DNA from: Arthrobacter sp. StoSoilB5
GTDB taxonomy: Bacteria > Actinomycetota > Actinomycetes > Actinomycetales > Micrococcaceae
Reading direction: 5' to 3'
Assembly: GCF_019977235.1 (NCBI RefSeq)
Contig: NZ_AP024646.1
Coordinates: 558,001 to 622,000 of the forward strand
Length of the DNA: 64,000 nucleotides
A model generated the notes under the pieces. It saw nothing but the letters and a program-made list of their open reading frames with translations, did no database searches and was not told where the DNA came from. The position numbers were made by a program, and so were the translations under genes. Shown piece after piece: positions 43,011 to 52,098 of the stretch (the first letter of the stretch is position 1; each line of letters starts with the position of its first letter).

Positions 43011-43022
43011 GTTGTATACAAC
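43011..43022. promoter_or_regulatory. GntR/FadR-type operator GTTGTATACAAC
   Basis: A perfect 12-base palindrome fitting the TNGTATACNA form of FCD-type GntR regulators. It lies midway between the MFS and gntR genes, inside a larger TGTAGAC...GTCTACA dyad (43002-43008 and 43025-43031). A partial second copy (TCGTATACT) stands at 43082-43090, just before the gntR start. Confidence 0.65.
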
Positions 43023-43113
43023 CCGTCTACATGTGATGAAGAAGTTTTTTCACGAGTGTCCGGGTTGGTCCTGAATGCAACTCGTATACTGGGCTTCGCG
43101 AGAAAGGCTCTCC

Positions 43114-43755
43114 ATGATCCAGATGACTCCCACTGCTCAATCACAGCCCGAAGTGGCCTACCAGTGGATGAAAAGCTATATCGCTGCCCTGCCGCGGGAC
43201 GAGGAGGCCTTCCTCAACGAGGCGGTCCTCGCCAAATCCACCGGTACCTCGCGCACCCCGGTCCGCGAGGCCCTGCTGCGCCTCGAGGCCGAGGGCTTCG
43301 TCAAGCGGATTCCACACAAAGGCGCCTACGTTCCGCCGATCTCGGACCCTGATGTCCGCGCGATCCTGCAGTCACGGTCCGTAGTAGAAAAGTGGGCCGT
43401 CTCAGCCTTGGACAGCATGCTGGATGGGCAGATCGACGCGTTCCAACGCATCATCGACCAGCAGCACGAGGCGAAGGACGACCCCGCCAGGTTCATCGAG
43501 TTGGACACCGAATTCCATACGGTCATGGTCCGCGCAGGAGGAAATCCAATCCTTGCTGATTTCTACGCCTCGCTTCGGCAGCGGCAACTCAGGATTGGCG
43601 TCCGGGCAGTGACCCAGGGGACGGACCGTGCGGGCGATGTGCTCCGCGAGCATCAGCTGATTGTCGATGCCCTGCGCAGCCGGAGCCTGGACGCGGCACA
43701 CCAAGCCATCGATGCCCATCTGGATTCAACCCGGCTGGCCGTCATCGGTTACTAG
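43114..43755 (+). CDS. GntR family regulator, FCD subfamily
   Basis: A 213-residue regulator. The winged helix-turn-helix spans about residues 10-75 (EAFLNEAVLAKSTGTSRTPVREALLRLEAEGFV) and the FCD helical ligand domain about 85-210, with metal-binding His in FHTVMVRAGGNP and EHQLIVDAL. ATG 43114 has AGAAAGG upstream; a longer frame from 43075 has no ribosome site. Divergent from the six-gene aromatic operon, which it likely represses until an acid ligand binds. Confidence 0.9.
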   Translation: MIQMTPTAQSQPEVAYQWMKSYIAALPRDEEAFLNEAVLAKSTGTSRTPVREALLRLEAEGFVKRIPHKGAYVPPISDPDVRAILQSRSVVEKWAVSALDSMLDGQIDAFQRIIDQQHEAKDDPARFIELDTEFHTVMVRAGGNPILADFYASLRQRQLRIGVRAVTQGTDRAGDVLREHQLIVDALRSRSLDAAHQAIDAHLDSTRLAVIGY

Positions 43756-43763
43756 CCACGCAA

Positions 43764-44057
43764 TTAGTCTTCGCTGTGCAGTTCGCGTTGCCTTGCGCTC
43801 AGCAGCTCAAGCTCGGGGCGGGCAGCCACGAACCGTTCAACGGCGTCGAGCACTTCCTTGAGGTGCGCGCGGTCGGGTGCCACCAGCGCCGCACCCAGCA
43901 AACTCCGGCGATGCTGGTCCTGCAGGCCAGTCTCGGCAGCGGACACTTCGAAGCGGCGTTTGATTTCGGCAAGGAGGGGCCGCACCAGCGAACGCTTCTC
44001 CTTCAGGCTATGGACATCGCCCAGGAGCACATCGAATTCAATCCAACCGATCCACAT
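43764..44057 (-). CDS. DUF503 family protein (YlxP-like)
   Basis: A 97-residue DUF503 protein. It begins MWIGWIEFDVLLGDVHSLKEKR and continues with LLAEIKRRFEVSAAETGLQDQHRRSLLGAALV, the family core. Function unknown; some relatives sit near ribosome maturation genes. CATAAT stands a few bases before the ATG, so the mRNA may be leaderless. Convergent with gntR, with eight bases between the stops. Confidence 0.88.
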   Translation of the reverse strand: MWIGWIEFDVLLGDVHSLKEKRSLVRPLLAEIKRRFEVSAAETGLQDQHRRSLLGAALVAPDRAHLKEVLDAVERFVAARPELELLSARQRELHSED

Positions 44058-44185
44058 GGTCCATTATGAGCCGTCGCCGCCCTGCAATCCTGAGCCAATC
44101 TTGAGGAAACGCCGCACCGGGATTGATCCAGCGCGATCAAACTGGAAACACAGCAGGGCCGGAAGCAGCTAAGGGGGCGGGCGGC

Positions 44186-44620
44186 ATGAGCAGTAACCAT
44201 ACCTGGCGCGCGCTCGCGGGCGTGACCGCGGTCGCTCTTTCCCTGATGGCGGCGCCTGCCGCAGCACTTGCCGCATTCTCTGCTACCGAGAATGCCAATC
44301 CTCAGTACTCGGCCATGCGTCTCCTGGCACCGACCAGCGCGGACGTGGTCATGACGTGCTCGGCGAATGGTGCCAAGGTTGTTGTGGACGTGAATTCCTT
44401 CGCGGAGGTCCCCGGCGCGAACTATCACGAGGTCAAGCTCTACAACCCCTCCGGGAGCTTGGAGTTCACGGGCGACCTTGGCAAGAATGCCGGAAAGTCC
44501 TATAGGTCAGGAATTCAGCCTGTGGGCACCTGGACCTACGAAATCCGCGGGTATTACAAGGTTCCCGGCACCACCAACACATGGAAAGGCTCCGCTTTGA
44601 CAGGAACCCTGACATGTTAG
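44186..44620 (+). CDS. Small secreted protein, unknown family
   Basis: A 144-residue exported protein. A Sec signal peptide (VTAVALSLMAAPAAALA near 12-29) is followed by a soluble part with two Cys (MTCSANG near 57 and the C-terminal TLTC), probably joined. The strand-rich sequence ends like an immunoglobulin-type fold (WTYEIRGYYKV). ATG 44186 has AAGGGGG upstream. It stands 34 bases before the diguanylate cyclase gene and may be co-expressed with it. Confidence 0.7.
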   Translation: MSSNHTWRALAGVTAVALSLMAAPAAALAAFSATENANPQYSAMRLLAPTSADVVMTCSANGAKVVVDVNSFAEVPGANYHEVKLYNPSGSLEFTGDLGKNAGKSYRSGIQPVGTWTYEIRGYYKVPGTTNTWKGSALTGTLTC

Positions 44621-44654
44621 AGATTGGCGTGGGACCAAGTGGCAGGAGCGAACA

Positions 44655-45833
44655 ATGGTGCTCGACTCGTTTTCGGTAAGGGTTGCCCTCGGAGTGGTCA
44701 CGTTGACCCTCTTAGTGCTGTTCTTCTCCTCATACCGCCGCACGCGGTCACCATACGCAGGCTGGTGGAGCCTGGCCTTGCTGCAGTTCATGCTCGGAAA
44801 CACGGCGTTCCTCCTGAACGGCACACCGGCCCAGCACTGGGCAAACCCGTTCGGCAACGTCCTGGTGGTGGCCGGAGCGTTCAGCGTCTGGGCCGGCGCC
44901 CGTACCCTGAGGGACCTCAAGGCAGCTCCATGGCAGCTCGCCGTGGCTCCTGTCATCACGGCAGTCGCCTCCGTACTGGAGAGCCCCGGCTCCAATGTCT
45001 GGTCCGGAGGTTTCGTTTATCTGGCCATGATGACTTTTGGTATCGCACTGGCTGCCCGCGACTTGTGGTTCATCAAGGCAGTGCATTCACAAGTTCACAA
45101 AGCCCTCTCCCTGGCTGCCGGACTCTTGGCCATCTACTACCTGGGCCGTTGGGTGGTCTATGCATTGGAAGGCCCTGGCAGCGAAGCATTCCGTACTTAT
45201 TTTGGTCCGGCGCCCTCGGGCCTGGTGTCCCTGGTGCTGCTCGTCACGGTCTCCTTCAGCATGACCACGCTGAGCAGCGACCAACTGATCAAGGGCCTGA
45301 GGGAGCGGGCCACGAAGGACCACCTGACAGGTCTGCTCAACCGCGGAGCCTTTCTGGACCTGGCATCCACCGAACTCAAACGACTTCACGCCAACGAGTC
45401 CGGTGCTGCAATAGTCCTGGCTGACCTGGACCACTTCAAGCTGGTCAACGATGCACACGGCCACCGGGCAGGGGACGTGGCCCTAAAGGCTTTCGCCGAG
45501 GCCTGCATGTCATCGGTCAGGTCAACGGACCTCATCGGCCGGTACGGCGGGGAAGAGTTCATTCTTTTCCTCCCGGGCGCCACGCAGGAAAGGGCCGAAA
45601 GCATCGCCACCGAGATAAGCCGCCGCATGGCTTCCACGGAGGTTCCGGAAGGCGTGTCCTTCCCCACCGTCAGTTATGGAGTCACATCGAGCACCACCAC
45701 CGCCTCAGACCTCACTTTGATGATCGAAGTGGCGGACGCAGCCCTGTACAGCGCCAAAGCACAGGGAAGAAACCGGATTGTAGGAGCCGACCGCCTCCAG
45801 GCGGCCACGATCGCTGACGAGGCACAATCATGA
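44655..45833 (+). CDS. Membrane-bound diguanylate cyclase (GGDEF)
   Basis: A 392-residue protein making c-di-GMP from GTP. Six or so spans occupy residues 8-205; the GGDEF domain follows. The metal/substrate motif DLDHFKLVNDAHGHRAGD (256-273) and GGEEF (298-302) are intact, and an RxxD inhibitory site (RSTD, 289-292) stands five residues before it. It should be active and feedback-inhibited. AGGAG precedes ATG. The next two genes overlap by four bases each. Confidence 0.93.
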   Translation: MVLDSFSVRVALGVVTLTLLVLFFSSYRRTRSPYAGWWSLALLQFMLGNTAFLLNGTPAQHWANPFGNVLVVAGAFSVWAGARTLRDLKAAPWQLAVAPVITAVASVLESPGSNVWSGGFVYLAMMTFGIALAARDLWFIKAVHSQVHKALSLAAGLLAIYYLGRWVVYALEGPGSEAFRTYFGPAPSGLVSLVLLVTVSFSMTTLSSDQLIKGLRERATKDHLTGLLNRGAFLDLASTELKRLHANESGAAIVLADLDHFKLVNDAHGHRAGDVALKAFAEACMSSVRSTDLIGRYGGEEFILFLPGATQERAESIATEISRRMASTEVPEGVSFPTVSYGVTSSTTTASDLTLMIEVADAALYSAKAQGRNRIVGADRLQAATIADEAQS

Positions 45834-46333
45834 GCATTAATGAACTGACCACCAAGATCCAGATCCAGCACACCCAGGAGCTGAGCGCCTTCCGGCAAGA
45901 CATCACCAGTGCTCCGTACCAGGCTGGAACACCAGCAGCCTTGAACGTGGCACGGCGTTCTGTTCGGATGCAGCCGGTCCAGTCCGTAGGGGACGACAGC
46001 GCAAACCTGACCATTGTGGCCGACGTCGAGGGCCTGGCTTGGTTCACTGCCGATAGGGGACTCCTGGGCAGTTGCATTACGGTCTCCATCGCAGGCCATC
46101 GTCGAAACACCGGAACGCGCGTACCCCTGCCGCTGGCTGAATGCGATGCGTGGATCGAAGCCATCCTGGGTGGCTCCTGGATTACGCACGTGTACCGGGC
46201 GGGGACTCCCATTGAGGGGGACGGCAGGCTCGATGTCGCCTCTTACCGGCTCTTCCTCGACGAACGCCGCAACCCCGTCGCCAAACCGAAAGCCGTAGCC
46301 GACTGTACCCTGCGGCTCATGGAAGCCTCGTGA
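45830..46333 (+). CDS. Unrecognised protein between two c-di-GMP genes
   Basis: A 167-residue soluble protein of no family I recognise. It has no signal peptide or membrane span. A charged N-terminal helix (NELTTKIQIQHTQELSAFRQD) is followed by a mixed alpha/beta domain with SCITVSIAGHRRNTGTRVPLP and SWITHVYRAGTPIEGDGRLDV. Start ATG 45830 overlaps the cyclase stop, and its own stop overlaps the next start (GTGA). This coupling suggests a partner or modulator of the cyclase or of the GGDEF-EAL protein. Confidence 0.75.
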   Translation: MSINELTTKIQIQHTQELSAFRQDITSAPYQAGTPAALNVARRSVRMQPVQSVGDDSANLTIVADVEGLAWFTADRGLLGSCITVSIAGHRRNTGTRVPLPLAECDAWIEAILGGSWITHVYRAGTPIEGDGRLDVASYRLFLDERRNPVAKPKAVADCTLRLMEAS

Positions 46334-47754
46334 ACGCAACCCAGCCAAGCCGGTCCTTTCCCCCGGACATTGACGCCCGGATCGGGAAGCTGGAACGGCA
46401 CATCAGGGCGTTGATGGAGGAGCTCCACGATGCGCGCCACGAACAGCGCCGGGAAGTCTTCACGGATACGCTGACCGGGCTCGGCAACCGCGTGGCTTTG
46501 GTGGATGCGTTCATCGAAGCACAAGAAGCCGCAGCTGACGGCGCCGCGCCAGCCGCTTTGCTCCTGCTAACCCTGGACGGATTCAAGGGACTCAAGAAGT
46601 CCGCCGGCTATGCTTCGGCGGACCAGATTCTGGTCACGGTCGCGATGCGGATCCGCTCGGCGGTAAGGGAGAACGACGTCGTCACCCGCCTGGGCGGCGA
46701 CGAATTCGCCGTGCTGTTGCCCGCCACGCCCCAAAACCGGGCCGCCGCCGTCGGGAACCGCATCCTTGCGGCGCTGGAACCCAATATCGACCTCGGCAAC
46801 AGCAGCGTCCGCTGTGGTGCCAGTATGGGACTGCGGATCGCCGAGCCACACCACAGTGTGGAGGACCTCCTCCAAGAGGCGGATATGGCGATGGAGGAGT
46901 CCAAGAGCGAGGGGCGCAACAAGCTCAAGGTGTTCGATCCCTCCACCCTCCACGCCCGGCAACTTCAGCGCCAGATCGTGGGGGAGCTCCGCGAAGCAAT
47001 CCGCACGGACCAGCTGATCCTCTTCTACCAGCCGATCGTTGAGTTGGCCACCGGACGGATTGAGGGCAGCGAGGCTTTGGTCCGCTGGAACCACCCCGTG
47101 CGTGGGCTCATCATGCCGGACCACTTCATCCCCGTGGCAGAGGCCACCGGATTGATCGCGGAGTTGGGCCGCTGGGTCCTCCGGGCGGCCGTGGAGCAAC
47201 TGCGTCAGTGGCGGGACAACCCGGACACGGCACAACACCGTTTTACGATGCGAATCAACGTCTCCGCTGCCGACCTTCAAAGCCTTGAGTTCGTGGATGA
47301 TGTGCGGGAAGCGCTGGGCAAAGCGGGGCTTCCTCCGGAATCATTGGTTTTGGAGCTCACGGAGAGCGCCATCATCCAAAACGACGAACTGGACCGTTAC
47401 ACCTTGGCGAGCCTACACCGCTTGGGTGTTGGGCTGGAGATCGACGACTTCGGCACCGGCTACTCGTCCATGGGATATCTCCGAAAACTTCCGGTGGACC
47501 GCGTGAAAGTGGACCGGCAGTTCGTCCAAGGGCTCGGTCAGGATTCGACGCAACTTGGCTTCCTCGCTGCGATCCTACAGGTTATCCGCTCGTGCGGCCT
47601 TGAGGGCATCTGGGAGGGAGTCGAAACGGCGGAACAGGCCGAAGCGCTGCGAAGCATCGGTTGCTCGAGTGGACAGGGCTATTACTTCGGCCGGCCCTTG
47701 CCCGGACCGGAATTCACGGCCCAGCTGTCCCGGCAACAGACCTGGCCCGCTTAA
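46330..47754 (+). CDS. GGDEF-EAL protein, probable c-di-GMP phosphodiesterase
   Basis: A 474-residue soluble protein with GGDEF (about 40-205) and EAL (about 215-465) domains. GGDEF at 122-126 and an RxxD site (113-116) are present, but the metal/substrate segment reads TLDGFKGLKKSAGY: the first Asp and the usual Asn and Asp are missing, so cyclase activity is doubtful. EAL residues are intact: SEALVRW, MRINVS, LELTES, DDFGTGYSS, VKVDRQFV and EGVET. It probably hydrolyses c-di-GMP, opposing the cyclase two genes upstream. Start GTG 46330. Confidence 0.92.
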   Translation: MNATQPSRSFPPDIDARIGKLERHIRALMEELHDARHEQRREVFTDTLTGLGNRVALVDAFIEAQEAAADGAAPAALLLLTLDGFKGLKKSAGYASADQILVTVAMRIRSAVRENDVVTRLGGDEFAVLLPATPQNRAAAVGNRILAALEPNIDLGNSSVRCGASMGLRIAEPHHSVEDLLQEADMAMEESKSEGRNKLKVFDPSTLHARQLQRQIVGELREAIRTDQLILFYQPIVELATGRIEGSEALVRWNHPVRGLIMPDHFIPVAEATGLIAELGRWVLRAAVEQLRQWRDNPDTAQHRFTMRINVSAADLQSLEFVDDVREALGKAGLPPESLVLELTESAIIQNDELDRYTLASLHRLGVGLEIDDFGTGYSSMGYLRKLPVDRVKVDRQFVQGLGQDSTQLGFLAAILQVIRSCGLEGIWEGVETAEQAEALRSIGCSSGQGYYFGRPLPGPEFTAQLSRQQTWPA

Positions 47755-47756
47755 AC

Positions 47757-47792
47757 AGCAACGCAGGGTCACGTAAGTGACCCTGCGTTGCT
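47757..47792. terminator. Bidirectional terminator
   Basis: A perfect 16-base stem, AGCAACGCAGGGTCAC (47757-47772) and its complement (47777-47792), loop gtaa. It separates the convergent GGDEF-EAL and purL genes. Confidence 0.85.
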
Positions 47793-47805
47793 TAAGTGGG
47801 GAGGC

Positions 47806-50115
47806 TTAGCCGAAGTACTTCGGCAGGGTTGCCTCGTGTGCTTCACGGAGAGCGTCCAAGGTCAGCTCGTCCACGCCGTTGATCTCCAGCTTTCCACCGG
47901 CAGCGTCAACGACGCCGATCCGGAGGTGGGCGAAGCCGCGGGCGGTGCACATGTCCTTGAAGCGGACTTCCTCCGAACGCGGCACGGACACGATTGCACG
48001 GGCCTGTGACTCGGAGAAGAGGGCCGTGAACAGGTCCACGCCGTCGCGCTCCATGAGTTCCTCAAGGGCGATCCGGGCGCCGACGCCGTAGCGCAGCGAG
48101 GACTCAACCAGTGCGGCCGCGAGGCCACCCTCGGAGAGGTCGTGTGCTGCGTCCACCATGCCATCGCGGGAAGCGTTGATCAGGATCTCGCCCAGGGCAC
48201 GCTCGGCTGCGAGGTCAACCTTCGGCGGCAGGCCACCGAGGTGTCCGCGGAGGTTGGACCATTCCGAACCGTCCAGCTCTGCTGCGGTGGTGCCGAGCAG
48301 GTAGATGGCCTGGCCGTCCTCGCGCCAGCCCGACGGCGTGCGGCGGGCGACGTCGTCGAGCTTGCCCAGGACTGCCACCACGGGGGAGGGGTGGATCGGC
48401 GTGGTGCCGGTCTGGTTGTACAGGGAGACGTTGCCGCCGGTGACCGGGATGCCGAGCTCCATGCAGGCATCGGAGAGGCCGCGGATGGCCTCGGCGAGCT
48501 GCCACATGACGTCCGGGTCCTCGGGGGAACCGAAGTTCAGGCAGTCGCTGACGGCCATCGGAACAGCGCCGGAGGTGGCGACGTTGCGGTAAGCCTCAGC
48601 CAGAGCCAGCTGTGCACCCTGGTACGGCTCAAGGTAGGTGTAGCGGCCGTTGGCGTCGGTGGCCAGGGCAACGCCCAAGCCGGTTTCCTCGTCAACGCGG
48701 ACCACGCCGGCGTCGTCCGGGAAGGCCATGGCAGTGTTGCCCCCAACGTAGCGGTCGTACTGGTTGGTGATCCAGGACTTGCTGCACATGTTGGGCGAGG
48801 CCACCAGCTCGGTGACGGCTGCAGCCAACTCCGAGGGAGCGGACGGACGGCCGGCATCCTCAACGGAACCCGTGAAGGAGTTCGCCTGGACCGAGTCCTG
48901 CCACTCAGGGCGCGCGAACGGACGGTCGTAGACCGGGCCGTCGTGCGCAACGGTGCGGGGATCGACGTCGACGATTACTTCGCCTTCCCAGGTGATGATG
49001 AGGCGACCGGTGTCGGTGACCTCACCCAACCAGGAGTACTCCACGGCCCACTTGTCCATGACAGCTTCGAACGCTTCGATGTTCTCCGGGGTGACCACGG
49101 CCATCATGCGTTCCTGCGACTCGGACATGAGGATCTCGCCCGGGGTTAGCGTGGGATCGCGCAGCAGGACGGAAGTCAGCTCAACCTGCATGCCGCCGTC
49201 GCCGTTGGAAGCGAGCTCGGACGTGGCACAGGAAATACCTGCGGCACCGAGGTCCTGGATGCCTTCAACCAGCGAACCCTTGAAAAGCTCAAGGCAGCAC
49301 TCGATGAGGACCTTCTCAGCGAAGGGGTCGCCCACCTGGACGGCCGGACGCTTGGAAGGCTTGGTGTCGTCGAAGGACTCCGAGGCGAGCACCGAAGCAC
49401 CACCAATGCCGTCGCCACCGGTGCGTGCACCGAACAGGACAACCTTGTTGCCCTTGCCGGAAGCGTTGGCCAGGCGGATGTCCTCGTGGCGCATGACGCC
49501 CACGGCCAGGGCGTTCACCAGCGGGTTGCCCTGGTAGACGGAGTCGAACACCATCTCGCCACCGATGTTCGGCAGGCCAAGGCAGTTGCCGTAGCCACCG
49601 ATGCCGGCAACAGCACCGTGCATGACGCGGGCGGTATCCGGGTGGTCGATCGCGCCGAAGCGCAGCGGGTCCATCACGGCCACGGGGCGGGCGCCCATGG
49701 AGATGATGTCGCGGACGATGCCGCCGATGCCGGTAGCGGCACCCTGGTACGGCTCAACGAACGACGGCGAGTTGTGGGACTCGATCTTGAACGTCACGGC
49801 CCAGCCGTCGCCCAGGTTGGTTACACCGGCGTTCTCGCCGATGCCCACCAGCATGTCCTTCTTCATTTCCTCGGTGACCTTCTCGCCGAACTGGCGGAGG
49901 TGGTTCTTGGAGGACTTGTAGGAGCAGTGCTCGCTCCACATGACCGAGTACATGGCCAGTTCGGCGCCGGTGGGGCGGCGGCCAAGGACCTTGACGATTT
50001 CGTCGAATTCGTTCTGCTTCAAGCCGAGCTCGGCCCACGGGAGTTCCGTGTCCGGGGTCTTGGCAGCGTGCTCAACGGTATCGATGTTGAACTTCTTGGT
50101 GGTTTCCGTGGTCAC
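47806..50115 (-). CDS. purL: Phosphoribosylformylglycinamidine synthase II
   Basis: A 769-residue small-type PurL, the ATP-dependent FGAM synthase subunit of purine synthesis. It is shorter than the 1,300-residue E. coli protein and therefore needs PurQ and PurS. Catalytic His lies in [15 protein letters not shown] near 65. Glycine-rich ATP segments include [15 protein letters not shown] near 173 and [14 protein letters not shown] near 230. Start GTG 50115 follows GGGAGG and overlaps the purQ stop by four bases. Confidence 0.97.
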   Translation of the reverse strand: MTTETTKKFNIDTVEHAAKTPDTELPWAELGLKQNEFDEIVKVLGRRPTGAELAMYSVMWSEHCSYKSSKNHLRQFGEKVTEEMKKDMLVGIGENAGVTNLGDGWAVTFKIESHNSPSFVEPYQGAATGIGGIVRDIISMGARPVAVMDPLRFGAIDHPDTARVMHGAVAGIGGYGNCLGLPNIGGEMVFDSVYQGNPLVNALAVGVMRHEDIRLANASGKGNKVVLFGARTGGDGIGGASVLASESFDDTKPSKRPAVQVGDPFAEKVLIECCLELFKGSLVEGIQDLGAAGISCATSELASNGDGGMQVELTSVLLRDPTLTPGEILMSESQERMMAVVTPENIEAFEAVMDKWAVEYSWLGEVTDTGRLIITWEGEVIVDVDPRTVAHDGPVYDRPFARPEWQDSVQANSFTGSVEDAGRPSAPSELAAAVTELVASPNMCSKSWITNQYDRYVGGNTAMAFPDDAGVVRVDEETGLGVALATDANGRYTYLEPYQGAQLALAEAYRNVATSGAVPMAVSDCLNFGSPEDPDVMWQLAEAIRGLSDACMELGIPVTGGNVSLYNQTGTTPIHPSPVVAVLGKLDDVARRTPSGWREDGQAIYLLGTTAAELDGSEWSNLRGHLGGLPPKVDLAAERALGEILINASRDGMVDAAHDLSEGGLAAALVESSLRYGVGARIALEELMERDGVDLFTALFSESQARAIVSVPRSEEVRFKDMCTARGFAHLRIGVVDAAGGKLEINGVDELTLDALREAHEATLPKYFG

Positions 50116-50897
50116 TTGTCGCCTCCCACAATCTTGTTCAATACGGAGGTGAAGAAACCGAGGCCGTCGGTGTCGGAGCCGCCGATCCCATCCAGCGACT
50201 CGGGGCCGAATCCGACCTCAACCGCGTGTTCGGGGTGCGGCATGAGGCCAACCACGTTGCCGGCGGCGTTGGAGATGCCTGCGATGTCGCGGCGGGAGCC
50301 GTTCGGGTTGAAGCCCACGTAGCGGAACACCACGCGGCCTTCAGCCTCAAGGGCATCCAGCGTTTTCTCGTCCGCGATGTACTGGCCGTCCTGGTTCTTC
50401 AGCGGCACAGTGATTTCCTGGCCGTCCTGGTAGTCCAGGGTCCATGCAGTGTTGGAGTTCTCCACGCGCAGGACCTGGTCCCGGCAGATGAACTTCAGGT
50501 GGTCGTTCTTGATCATGGAACCGGGCAGCAAGTGCGATTCGGTCAGGATCTGGAAGCCGTTGCAGATACCCAAAACCGGGAGCTTTGCGTCAGAGTTGGC
50601 GGCGTCGATGATCTTGGACATCAGCGGCGCGAAACGCGAAATGGCACCTGCGCGCAAGTAGTCACCGTAGGAGAACCCGCCGGGGATGATCACGGCGTCA
50701 ACGTCGCCAAGGTGGTCGTCAGCGTGCCACAGGGAAACCGCCGTGCCACCTGCAAGGCGTACTGCACGGGCGGCGTCGCGGTCGTCAAGGGTACCGGGGA
50801 AGGTGACGACGCCGATCTTGGCGCCGGCGAGGCCACGAGCACCATAAGCGTCAGCGGCGACGGCCACGGCCTCGCCAATCAGGGGAAGCGAAGTCAT
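50112..50897 (-). CDS. purQ: FGAM synthase glutaminase subunit
   Basis: A 261-residue class I glutamine amidotransferase giving NH3 to PurL. The nucleophile elbow GICNGFQ has the catalytic Cys near 116, and [11 protein letters not shown] near the C terminus gives His and Glu. A leading segment of about 25 residues before [13 protein letters not shown] is longer than in some PurQ proteins. ATG 50897 has GAGG six bases upstream and is one base after the purS stop. Confidence 0.96.
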   Translation of the reverse strand: MTSLPLIGEAVAVAADAYGARGLAGAKIGVVTFPGTLDDRDAARAVRLAGGTAVSLWHADDHLGDVDAVIIPGGFSYGDYLRAGAISRFAPLMSKIIDAANSDAKLPVLGICNGFQILTESHLLPGSMIKNDHLKFICRDQVLRVENSNTAWTLDYQDGQEITVPLKNQDGQYIADEKTLDALEAEGRVVFRYVGFNPNGSRRDIAGISNAAGNVVGLMPHPEHAVEVGFGPESLDGIGGSDTDGLGFFTSVLNKIVGGDK

Positions 50898-50898
50898 A

Positions 50899-51150
50899 TC
50901 AGGCCTCGACGACCTCGACGTTGACGACATCCTCGATCACCGGGTTGGACAGGAGGGTCTCAGCGGCCTCACGGGCCTGGGCCAGGATAGCGTCGGTCAC
51001 CTCGCCGTCAACCGTCAGTTCGAAACGCTTGCCCTGGCGGACTGCGCTGAAGCTGTTGAAGCCGAGGCGGGGCAGTGCACCCACGATGGCTTTCCCCTGG
51101 GGGTCCAGAATCTCGGGCTTGGGCATGACGTCAACGACGATCCGGGGCAT
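50899..51150 (-). CDS. purS: FGAM synthase subunit PurS
   Basis: An 83-residue PurS protein that holds PurQ and PurL together. It begins [21 protein letters not shown], has [16 protein letters not shown] in the middle and ends with [16 protein letters not shown] 51150 has AGGAG seven bases upstream. It is the first gene of purSQL. The upstream gap to 51406 contains a possible -10 (TAAGAT, minus strand, 51275-51270) but no sure promoter. Confidence 0.95.
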   Translation of the reverse strand: MPRIVVDVMPKPEILDPQGKAIVGALPRLGFNSFSAVRQGKRFELTVDGEVTDAILAQAREAAETLLSNPVIEDVVNVEVVEA

Positions 51151-51394
51151 CCGGTAACTCCTGTGCGTGAGTTGGGTGAACCTTAAATAAGGCTGCCGCG
51201 GAGGTTGCCGTCTCACGCCGTTCAACTGAGTTCATACAGCGTGGGGGCGCTCCGCGAGCTTGCACACCTATCTTACCGGGACGGGCGCGCATACCCTATT
51301 CAGGCGGAATCCGCGAGGACCCCCCGCCGATCCCCGCCAAATTGGGGCCAATGAATGTCCGACGGCGGCTCTCGCCGGGCGTGGCGCCCGTCAC

Positions 51395-51400
51395 TAGGAT
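51395..51400 (+). promoter_or_regulatory. -10 element for leaderless mRNA
   Basis: TAGGAT ends six bases before ATG 51407, the spacing of a leaderless transcript. There is no ribosome site before that ATG. Confidence 0.4.
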
Positions 51401-51406
51401 TGACGC

Positions 51407-51604
51407 ATGGCGGAGAAACCAAGGTCGATGGTGCTGGGCGTTGTTGCGGCAGCTGTTTTTGCGGGTCTGGGACGAATGGTCATCCAGAAAATCAAGGCCG
51501 ACAGGGCGGCGAGGGAGCATCACGTGACAGCCCCTTTGGATAAGGAAACGCGAGCCAGGATCAGCGAGGCCCTCCGCGTTCCAAACAAGGCTGAAAACAA
51601 ATAG
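51407..51604 (+). CDS. Small single-span membrane protein
   Basis: A 65-residue protein with one membrane span (about 8-22, MVLGVVAAAVFAGLG) followed by a basic, helical tail (IQKIKADRAAREHH). Function unknown. It is probably translated from a leaderless mRNA and is divergent from purSQL. Small size, start position and codon usage support a real gene, but no homologue is recognised. Confidence 0.65.
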   Translation: MAEKPRSMVLGVVAAAVFAGLGRMVIQKIKADRAAREHHVTAPLDKETRARISEALRVPNKAENK

Positions 51605-51625
51605 CGGCACAAATAGTGGCGGTAT

Positions 51626-51647
51626 TAGCGCATGTACAAATGCGCTA
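51626..51647. terminator. Small hairpin after the 65-residue gene
   Basis: TAGCGCAT (51626-51633) and ATGCGCTA (51640-51647) with a 6-base loop. It stands after the small membrane protein gene and about 95 bases before the DUF1540 gene, so it could be a weak terminator or an operator. Confidence 0.4.
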
Positions 51648-51740
51648 TTCCAGCGGGTTAAATCCGGCAAAGGCGGCGTAGTTTGGGGACTACACGTGGG
51701 GCCAGGCCCCCGTTGGATCCGGATCCAACCAGGAGGAACA

Positions 51741-52031
51741 ATGACCGAACACATTGCCGAAGTATCCGCCTGTAGCGTTGGCAGCTGCGGCTTCAACCAT
51801 GACGGATGCACTGCTTTTGGAATCACCATTGGTGGAAGCCAGGACCACGCTTCCTGCGCCACGTTCATCGACACCAACGCCATGGGTGGCCTTCCCAAGG
51901 TCCTTGCCCACGTGGGTGCTTGCCAACGGTCCGAATGCATTCACAACAACAACCTCATGTGCGAGGCCCACGACGTCAAGGTTGGTCCCGGCCGCGAGGC
52001 TGCAGACTGCCTGACCTACGAGCACGCCTGA
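51741..52031 (+). CDS. DUF1540 Cys-rich protein, two repeats
   Basis: A 96-residue protein with two DUF1540-like units: SACSVGSCGFNHDGCTAFGI (about 9-28) and GACQRSECIHNNNLMCEAHDV (about 59-79). Each has three Cys with spacing CxxxxC and C; two more Cys lie at about 39 and 91. Such units probably bind a metal, most likely zinc (family inference). ATG 51741 follows a perfect AGGAGG-type site. The gene is monocistronic with its own terminator. Role unknown. Confidence 0.85.
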   Translation: MTEHIAEVSACSVGSCGFNHDGCTAFGITIGGSQDHASCATFIDTNAMGGLPKVLAHVGACQRSECIHNNNLMCEAHDVKVGPGREAADCLTYEHA

Positions 52032-52045
52032 CTTTTACTCTCGCG

Positions 52046-52081
52046 AAAGTGGGTCCGTCTTCCCGGGCGGGCCCACTTTTT
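52046..52081 (+). terminator. Intrinsic terminator after DUF1540 gene
   Basis: AAAGTGGGTCC (52046-52056) pairs with GGGCCCACTTT (52069-52079), one G-U pair, followed by a run of T. This is a classical intrinsic terminator. Confidence 0.85.
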
Positions 52082-52098
52082 CGTGTCCGATGAAGGCA

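Noticed and set aside
48142..50322. Long open frames (335 and 278 codons) on the plus strand opposite purL and purQ.
   Set aside because: They are mirror frames of GC-rich pur genes; they lack ribosome sites and family similarity, while purL and purQ are certain on the other strand.
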